A stretch of DNA of 9,623 nt from Chryseobacterium sp. UBA6632 (GTDB lineage Bacteria > Bacteroidota > Bacteroidia > Flavobacteriales > Weeksellaceae): NCBI GenBank assembly GCA_002455915.1, contig DKLU01000231.1, forward strand, positions 1 through 9,623. The letters run 5' to 3'. The notes beneath the pieces were generated by a model, which was not told where the DNA came from, made no database searches, and saw only the letters and a program-made list of their open reading frames with translations. The position numbers and the translations under genes are program-made. Shown here piece by piece: positions 6,036 through 9,623 of the stretch; the first letter of the stretch is position 1; every line of letters starts with the position of its first letter.

Positions 6036-6068
6036 AAAAAAGTCTCACAAAATAATTTGTAAGACTTT
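6036..6068 (-). terminator. Intrinsic terminator of tRNA-Ser
   Basis: Read on the - strand, a 13-bp stem (6056-6068 pairing with 6039-6051, one G-U pair) closes a 4-nt loop and is followed by a run of U. It begins 7 nt beyond the 3' end of the tRNA, so it should end the tRNA transcript. Confidence 0.85.
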
Positions 6069-6074
6069 GATTTG

Positions 6075-6161
6075 CAGAGAGGAAGGGATTCGAACCCTCG
6101 ATACAGTTACCCGTATACTACCTTTCCAGGGTAGCTCCTTCAACCACTCGGACACCTCTCT
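6075..6161 (-). tRNA. tRNA-Ser (anticodon GGA)
   Basis: 87 nt, class II, on the - strand. The acceptor stem AGAGAGG/CCTCTCT (7 bp) is followed by discriminator G. The D region contains CCGAGTGGTTGAAGGA. The anticodon stem is CTACC/GGTAG, with loop CTGGAAA giving anticodon GGA, which reads UCC and UCU. A long variable arm, typical of serine tRNAs, pairs GATAC with GTATC-like bases. The T arm is GAGGG-TTCGAAT-CCCTT. The CCA end is not encoded (the next bases are CAAA). Its own promoter and terminator flank it closely, so it is a single-gene unit. It sits at the junction between the AT-rich accessory block and the housekeeping genes. Confidence 0.97.
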
Positions 6162-6174
6162 TTATTCGAGATTG

Positions 6175-6205
6175 CAAAAATAGAGTATTTTCCCGAATCT
6201 GCAAA
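6175..6205 (-). promoter_or_regulatory. Bacteroidetes-type promoter of tRNA-Ser
   Basis: On the - strand TTTG (6202-6205) is followed by a 19-nt spacer and TATTTTTG (6175-6182). This is an exact match to the -33/-7 consensus TTTG-N19-TAnnTTTG of the Bacteroidetes primary sigma factor. Transcription should begin a few bases upstream of the mature tRNA 5' end at 6161. Confidence 0.8.
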
Positions 6206-6217
6206 TAATAAATTCAA

Positions 6218-7234
6218 TTACTCGGAAATTTCTCCACAAAGACTTCTGGCAAAGTTATCGGCGAAGCTTCCATGGTAATTCGGGTTGTCGATTAAGTGCA
6301 TGGCTTTGGTGATCGCGCTTTCCGCGGTAATATCTGTTCCGCTGATGGCACCGATTCTTGAGAAAATGTTACTGTTTTCATATTTTCCAAACGAAATACC
6401 TCCTGAAATACACTGACTTACCACCACGATTTCCGTTCCGTTATTTCGGATTTGTTGAAGCGTTTCTACTGTTTTTTCACTGCTGAAAATCGTTCCTGAA
6501 CCGAAAACCTGAAGAATAAGAACCTTCATCGTTGGAATTTCTTTAAAATGATTCAGATTCATTCCAGGGAAAATTCTCCAGAAAATAATATCTTCCGAAA
6601 TATGATCGTCTACGTGAAATTCAATTTTCGGATCACAACGATGCAAATTATCTTTAATAATATTTAAATGAACTCCAGATTGCCCAAGAATAGGGTAGTT
6701 CGGGCTTGAATAGGCATCAAAATATTCCGCAGAGTATTTCAATGTGCGGTTTCCTCTCAATAATTTATATTCAAAATAAATCGCAACTTCCTGAATAACT
6801 GCATCATTTTGCTCATACAGACTGGCGTAATACAAACTCGTTAACAGATTTTCTTTTGCGTCCGTTCTTAAATCTCCAATAGGAAGTTGTGAACCTGTCA
6901 AAATAACGGGTTTAGTCAAACCTTTTAGCATGAAACTTAATGCAGATGCAGTATATGACATGGTGTCTGTTCCGTGAAGAATCAAAAATCCGTCATATTT
7001 CTGATAATTTTTATGAATGTAATGAGCAATCACTTTCCATTCCTCAGGTCCCATGTCTGAAGAATCCAGCGGCTTTTCAAAAGGATGAACGAAAACTTCA
7101 CATTCCATCAATTTCATTTCGGGCATTTTCTCAAAAATATTTCCAAAATCAAAGGCGCGAAGGCTTCCGGTTTCATAATCTTTTTCCATACCAATGGTTC
7201 CACCAGTATAAATAAGCAGGACTTTACGTTTCAT
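6218..7234 (-). CDS. ansA: L-asparaginase, type I (cytoplasmic)
   Basis: 338 residues, the usual length of type I asparaginases; hydrolyses L-asparagine to aspartate and ammonia. The N-terminal TGGTIG (10-15) holds the nucleophilic Thr. DSSD lies at 57-60, HGTDTMSYTASALSFML (87 onward) carries the second Thr-Asp pair, ILTGSQLPIGDLRTDA follows at 111-126, and GNRTLK (161-166) supplies the Lys expected of the catalytic triad. The C-terminal domain shows VLILQVFGSGT and VVSQCISGG. No signal peptide is present, which fits the cytoplasmic AnsA form rather than the periplasmic AnsB form. The ATG is preceded by an A-rich stretch and a promoter candidate. Upstream, trmH is divergent; downstream lies the tRNA-Ser promoter, and I see no separate terminator. 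Complete, with no anomalies visible. Confidence 0.95.
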   Translation of the reverse strand: MKRKVLLIYTGGTIGMEKDYETGSLRAFDFGNIFEKMPEMKLMECEVFVHPFEKPLDSSDMGPEEWKVIAHYIHKNYQKYDGFLILHGTDTMSYTASALSFMLKGLTKPVILTGSQLPIGDLRTDAKENLLTSLYYASLYEQNDAVIQEVAIYFEYKLLRGNRTLKYSAEYFDAYSSPNYPILGQSGVHLNIIKDNLHRCDPKIEFHVDDHISEDIIFWRIFPGMNLNHFKEIPTMKVLILQVFGSGTIFSSEKTVETLQQIRNNGTEIVVVSQCISGGISFGKYENSNIFSRIGAISGTDITAESAITKAMHLIDNPNYHGSFADNFARSLCGEISE

Positions 7235-7281
7235 TTTTTACTTTTATTAAAGAATTTGAATTTCTTTCAGGTTCAGAACTT

Positions 7282-7312
7282 CAAAATTACGTTAATTTGC
7301 AAAGATTTGAAA
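7282..7312 (-). promoter_or_regulatory. Candidate promoter of ansA
   Basis: On the - strand TAATTTTG (7282-7289) matches the TAnnTTTG -7 element exactly. TTTC (7309-7312) lies 19 nt upstream, one base off the TTTG -33 element. This would give a leader of roughly 40 nt before the ansA ATG at 7234. Confidence 0.5.
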
Positions 7313-7397
7313 ATGAATGAAACGCTAATGGCAAAATTGTATAAAAATTAAGTCATTCCCAGAAATGTTTCATTCAGCGATTGAAAAAAATAACTAA

Positions 7398-8075
7398 ATG
7401 CAGAAAGATTTAGAACAGACGTTTGAGTATTTAAAACAGTTTTTAACCGAAGAAAGATTACAGAAAATAAATCATTTTTCTCAGGAAAGTTCAGATTTTG
7501 TGCTTCCGGTGGTAGAAGATGTGTATCAGTTCAGAAATGCGGCAGCTATCGTGCGTTCCACAGAAGCCTGCGCGTTTCATAAAGTCGTGGCTTTGCAGGA
7601 AGAATATAATTTTGAACCGAATCTTCGCGTAACAAAAGGGGCTGACACTTGGGTTGAAGTGGAAAAACTTCCCCGAAATATGGAATCTTTTCAGAAAATA
7701 AAAGACCGAGGATACAAAATTGTTGCTGTTTCGCTGGAAAATAATGCGAAAATGCTTCCCGAATACGAAATTACCGAACCTATTGCCTTAGTTTTTGGAA
7801 CTGAAATGGAAGGGGTTTCTAAAGAAATTCTTGAGTTTGCAGATGAAACGTTGGCGATTCCGATGTATGGTTTTACGAGAAGTTTTAATGTTTCGGTGGC
7901 GGCTTCGATTTGTATGTATGAGCTAAAACAGAAATTGATAAAATCGGGTATTGATTATAAATTAAATGAAGAAAAACTGTTGAGAATGAAAATTCTTTGG
8001 GCAGTTAATTCAATGAGAAGCGGTCAGCAGATTTTTGAAAAATATCTGAGAGAAAATAATATTGATTGGAAATAA
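7398..8075 (+). CDS. trmH: TrmH-like SpoU-family 2'-O-methyltransferase (probably tRNA Gm18)
   Basis: 225 residues, close to the length of TrmH, which methylates the 2'-OH of G18 in the tRNA D-loop using S-adenosylmethionine. The three SPOUT motifs are complete: motif 1 NAAAIVRSTEACAF (47-60, with catalytic-type Arg53), motif 2 LVFGTEMEGVS (131-141), and motif 3 IPMYGFTRSFNVSVAASI (154-171, trefoil-knot SAM site). The segment RVTKGADTWVEVEKL matches the equivalent segment of E. coli TrmH (ASAAAGSNSWVQV), and a basic C-terminal helix (LLRMKILWAVNSMRSGQ) is the TrmH-type extension. These favour TrmH over the rRNA enzymes RlmB or TsnR, though the target cannot be proven here. Divergent from ansA, convergent with rsmE. 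No clear promoter is seen in the 163-bp upstream gap. Confidence 0.85.
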   Translation: MQKDLEQTFEYLKQFLTEERLQKINHFSQESSDFVLPVVEDVYQFRNAAAIVRSTEACAFHKVVALQEEYNFEPNLRVTKGADTWVEVEKLPRNMESFQKIKDRGYKIVAVSLENNAKMLPEYEITEPIALVFGTEMEGVSKEILEFADETLAIPMYGFTRSFNVSVAASICMYELKQKLIKSGIDYKLNEEKLLRMKILWAVNSMRSGQQIFEKYLRENNIDWK

Positions 8076-8080
8076 TGAAA

Positions 8081-8105
8081 AAGGAGACTGTTATTAAGTC
8101 TCCTT
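8081..8105. terminator. Bidirectional intrinsic terminator between trmH and rsmE
   Basis: A perfect 9-bp inverted repeat, AAGGAGACT (8081-8089) and AGTCTCCTT (8097-8105), with a 7-nt loop fills most of the 34-bp gap between the two convergent stop codons. A T-rich run follows on the + strand (TTATTTTTAT) and on the - strand (TTTTTCATTATT), so it can serve both genes. Confidence 0.85.
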
Positions 8106-8109
8106 ATTT

Positions 8110-8805
8110 TTATATCAAATTGTAATAATTCCACGCTGCGACAAAGATACCCGCCGTTTCTGTTCGTAATCTTTGATTTCCTAATGAAACTGCTTTTACA
8201 TTATTTTCAGCCAAAAACGAAATTTCTTTCTCCGAAAAATCCCCTTCAGGACCAATAAAGAAAGTTATATTTTCTAATGTTGGAATTTCTTTCAAATCAA
8301 TTCTTTCTAAATTCTCGTGACAATGTGCCACAAAAGAGGTTTCCGAATCAATTTTCTTCAGAAAATCTTGAATTTTTATGAGATCGTTAATAACAGGAAA
8401 ATGAAATCTCAAACTTTGCTTTGAAGCGGCAATAGCTTGCTTTTTCAGTTTATCGATGTTGATATTTTTCCTTTCTGTTTTTTCGGTTTGCAGAATGGTA
8501 ATTTCTGAAATTCCCATTTCTACTGCTTTTTCTACAAAAAACTCAATACGATCGATATTTTTAGTCGGAGCAATCGCAATATGAAGCTTTGAACTGAAAT
8601 TTGGTAAATCTGTCTTTATTTCAGAAACCTCAATATTGGCCTTTTTTCCTTCAATTACTAATTTTCCGGACGCCAGATTTCCCTTTCCGTCCGTTACATG
8701 AATTTCCTCACCATTTTTCATTCGAAGAACTTTTACAATATGTTGTTGCTCTTCATCGCTAATGATTGCTTTTCCGTTATTTATTTCTCCAAAAAAAAGT
8801 TTCAT
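8110..8805 (-). CDS. rsmE: 16S rRNA (uracil1498-N3)-methyltransferase
   Basis: 231 residues, typical length. RsmE methylates N3 of U1498 in helix 44 of 16S rRNA, using S-adenosylmethionine. The N-terminal PUA-like domain (about 1-70) includes HIVKVLRMKNGEEIHVTDGKG. The SPOUT domain follows with APTKNIDRIEFFVEKAVEMG (79-98), KKQAIAASKQSLRFHFP (121-137), FFIGPEGDFSEKE (182-194) and the knot motif LGNQRLRTETAGIFV (208-222). The SKQSLR form replaces the QCGR seen in Proteobacteria and is usual in this phylum. It starts 45 bp after the unrecognised 135-residue gene on the same strand and may be co-transcribed with it and tsaD. Complete. Confidence 0.95.
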   Translation of the reverse strand: MKLFFGEINNGKAIISDEEQQHIVKVLRMKNGEEIHVTDGKGNLASGKLVIEGKKANIEVSEIKTDLPNFSSKLHIAIAPTKNIDRIEFFVEKAVEMGISEITILQTEKTERKNINIDKLKKQAIAASKQSLRFHFPVINDLIKIQDFLKKIDSETSFVAHCHENLERIDLKEIPTLENITFFIGPEGDFSEKEISFLAENNVKAVSLGNQRLRTETAGIFVAAWNYYNLI

Positions 8806-8850
8806 AGGTAAAATATTTAGAATCTGCCTGAATTTTATTTAAAAGGATTC

Positions 8851-9258
8851 TTAAAAGTAAATTTCATTATCGCTTAAAAATGCCACTCCGGTTTTTATTG
8901 TGGTGTAAATGTCGCTTTCGCAGTCACGGTACGTACAGGCATAAATTTCTTCAACCCAAAGATTATTCAGGAAAATAAGATTCAGATATTCTTTTTTTCT
9001 TAAATTATTTTTAATCGACAGATAATCGCCTTCTTTTGGTTCATATTCAAAACTAAAAACGTTCTCTGAGTTTATTTTTTCAATAATTTCTTCTTTGATA
9101 TTCTGAATAAATCCTGTTTCTGAGCCGATCATTTCAAAACCTTCGTCAAACTCGTCAGTAACTTCATTTTTCCCGATTATGGTTTCTAAAACCCAATAAT
9201 ATTTTGAATTCTTTTTAGAATGCTTTTCGAGTATTTTTTCTTCTAACAGTATTCTCAT
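8851..9258 (-). CDS. Hypothetical acidic protein, translationally coupled to tsaD
   Basis: 135 residues, no family that I recognise. It has no signal peptide and no membrane segment, so it is likely cytoplasmic. It is rich in Glu, Asn and Ile, with a basic N-terminal patch (KHSKKNSKYY), an acidic centre (EVTDEFDEGFEMIGSE), and a C-terminal beta-looking half containing a Cys pair (CTYRDCESD) and a short hydrophobic strand (TGVAFLS). Its ATG overlaps the TGA of tsaD (ATGA, 9255-9258), so translation is probably coupled. It sits between tsaD and rsmE, both RNA-modification genes, but that is no proof of a related role. A Bacteroidetes-specific conserved hypothetical is the safest description. 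Confidence 0.75.
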   Translation of the reverse strand: MRILLEEKILEKHSKKNSKYYWVLETIIGKNEVTDEFDEGFEMIGSETGFIQNIKEEIIEKINSENVFSFEYEPKEGDYLSIKNNLRKKEYLNLIFLNNLWVEEIYACTYRDCESDIYTTIKTGVAFLSDNEIYF

Positions 9259-9623
9259 AAATCGTATTTTGACGTGGCAGAGGTTCTCAAATCAGTAAAT
9301 TCGCCTCTCTCAAATTTCAATTGTGCCACCATGGCAATCATTGCGGCATTGTCGGTTGTATATTCAAACTTAGGAATATAGATGTTCCAGCCCAATTTTT
9401 CGTGATTGTTCTGCATTACTTTTCGCAATTCAGAATTGGCAGAAACACCGCCGGCAATGGCAACTTCTTTTACATTTAAATCTTTTGCCGCTTTTTCAAG
9501 CTTAGCCATTAAAATTTCGATAATGGTTTTCTGTACAGAAGCACAAAGATCAATTAAATTATTTTTAATAAAATCAGGGTCTTTTTTAACTTCTTTTTGT
9601 ATAAAATACAATACAGAAGTCTT
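9255..9623 (-). CDS. tsaD: tRNA threonylcarbamoyladenosine synthase subunit TsaD (C-terminal part; 5' end outside the window)
   Basis: The frame runs to the window edge without a start. The in-window residues begin KTSVLYFIQKE, an interior segment of TsaD, so about 122 of the usual ~340 residues are visible. TsaD (Kae1/Gcp family) transfers the threonylcarbamoyl group to A37 of ANN-decoding tRNAs, together with TsaB and TsaE. Diagnostic pieces are VAIAGGVSANSELR and the metal-binding YTTDNAAMIAMVAQLKFERG. The HxxxH motif lies upstream, out of sight. The C-terminus (SATSKYDL) looks complete. The stop overlaps the start of the next gene by 4 bp. Confidence 0.95.
   Translation of the reverse strand, partial: KTSVLYFIQKEVKKDPDFIKNNLIDLCASVQKTIIEILMAKLEKAAKDLNVKEVAIAGGVSANSELRKVMQNNHEKLGWNIYIPKFEYTTDNAAMIAMVAQLKFERGEFTDLRTSATSKYDL

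Noticed and set aside
6075..6100. Possible att site: a second copy of the tRNA-Ser 3' end in the window
   Set aside because: I looked for the GGATTCGAACCC / GAGAGGAAGGG block elsewhere and found only partial purine-rich runs such as near 308, no true repeat.
6940..7351. Two + strand open frames opposite the 5' part of ansA
   Set aside because: They are antisense shadows of a conserved enzyme gene and show no protein-like pattern. The end of the second leaves a possible 12-codon frame (7313-7351) in the ansA-trmH gap that I cannot support.
8806..8876. Hairpin agaatc/gattct between the 135-residue gene and rsmE
   Set aside because: Only 6 bp with a long loop and no U-run; too weak to call a terminator or attenuator.

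Overview
The window looks like a chromosomal segment of a Bacteroidota (Flavobacteriia) bacterium, most like Chryseobacterium or a close relative. The evidence is the AT-rich coding, A-rich start regions without Shine-Dalgarno sites, a promoter of the Bacteroidetes type (TTTG-N19-TAnnTTTG) in front of the tRNA gene, and the style of the VgrG, asparaginase, TrmH, RsmE and TsaD proteins. The genus is inferred from protein style, not from a search.

Left part (1-5534, all + strand): the 3' two thirds of a type VI secretion spike gene (vgrG), then, 2 bp on, a cargo gene whose first 47 residues continue the octad repeat of the VgrG spike. Its remaining ~370 residues carry a His/Asp pattern like that of zinc-dependent phospholipase C / DUF6765-type hydrolases. 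Next come two small paralogous four-helix membrane proteins (candidate immunity proteins), then five short lipoproteins, each with a small beta-sandwich (carboxypeptidase-regulatory-like) domain. In front of lipoproteins two and five lie two degenerate copies of one protein tail (AE-DV-LWLTK), apparently remnants of a lost gene that once preceded them. From about 1490 the DNA becomes much more AT-rich, so the variable part of the island begins inside the cargo gene.

Middle (5543-6161, - strand): a membrane-anchored protein of unknown function, convergent with the lipoprotein array, then tRNA-Ser(GGA) with a clear promoter and a clear intrinsic terminator. The tRNA marks the edge of the AT-rich accessory block.

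Right part (6218-9623): housekeeping genes. ansA (L-asparaginase I, -) is divergent from trmH (2'-O-methyltransferase of the SpoU family, +). trmH converges on rsmE (16S rRNA m3U1498 methyltransferase, -) across a bidirectional terminator. Upstream of rsmE on the same strand are an unrecognised 135-residue gene and the 3' end of tsaD (tRNA t6A synthesis), which overlap by 4 bp.

The most interesting unit is 1-5534: an apparent VgrG-delivered predicted metallohydrolase with a spike-like N-terminus, a duplicated membrane immunity candidate, and a lipoprotein array that may be a stockpile of immunity genes. No functional role for the array is proven by the sequence.
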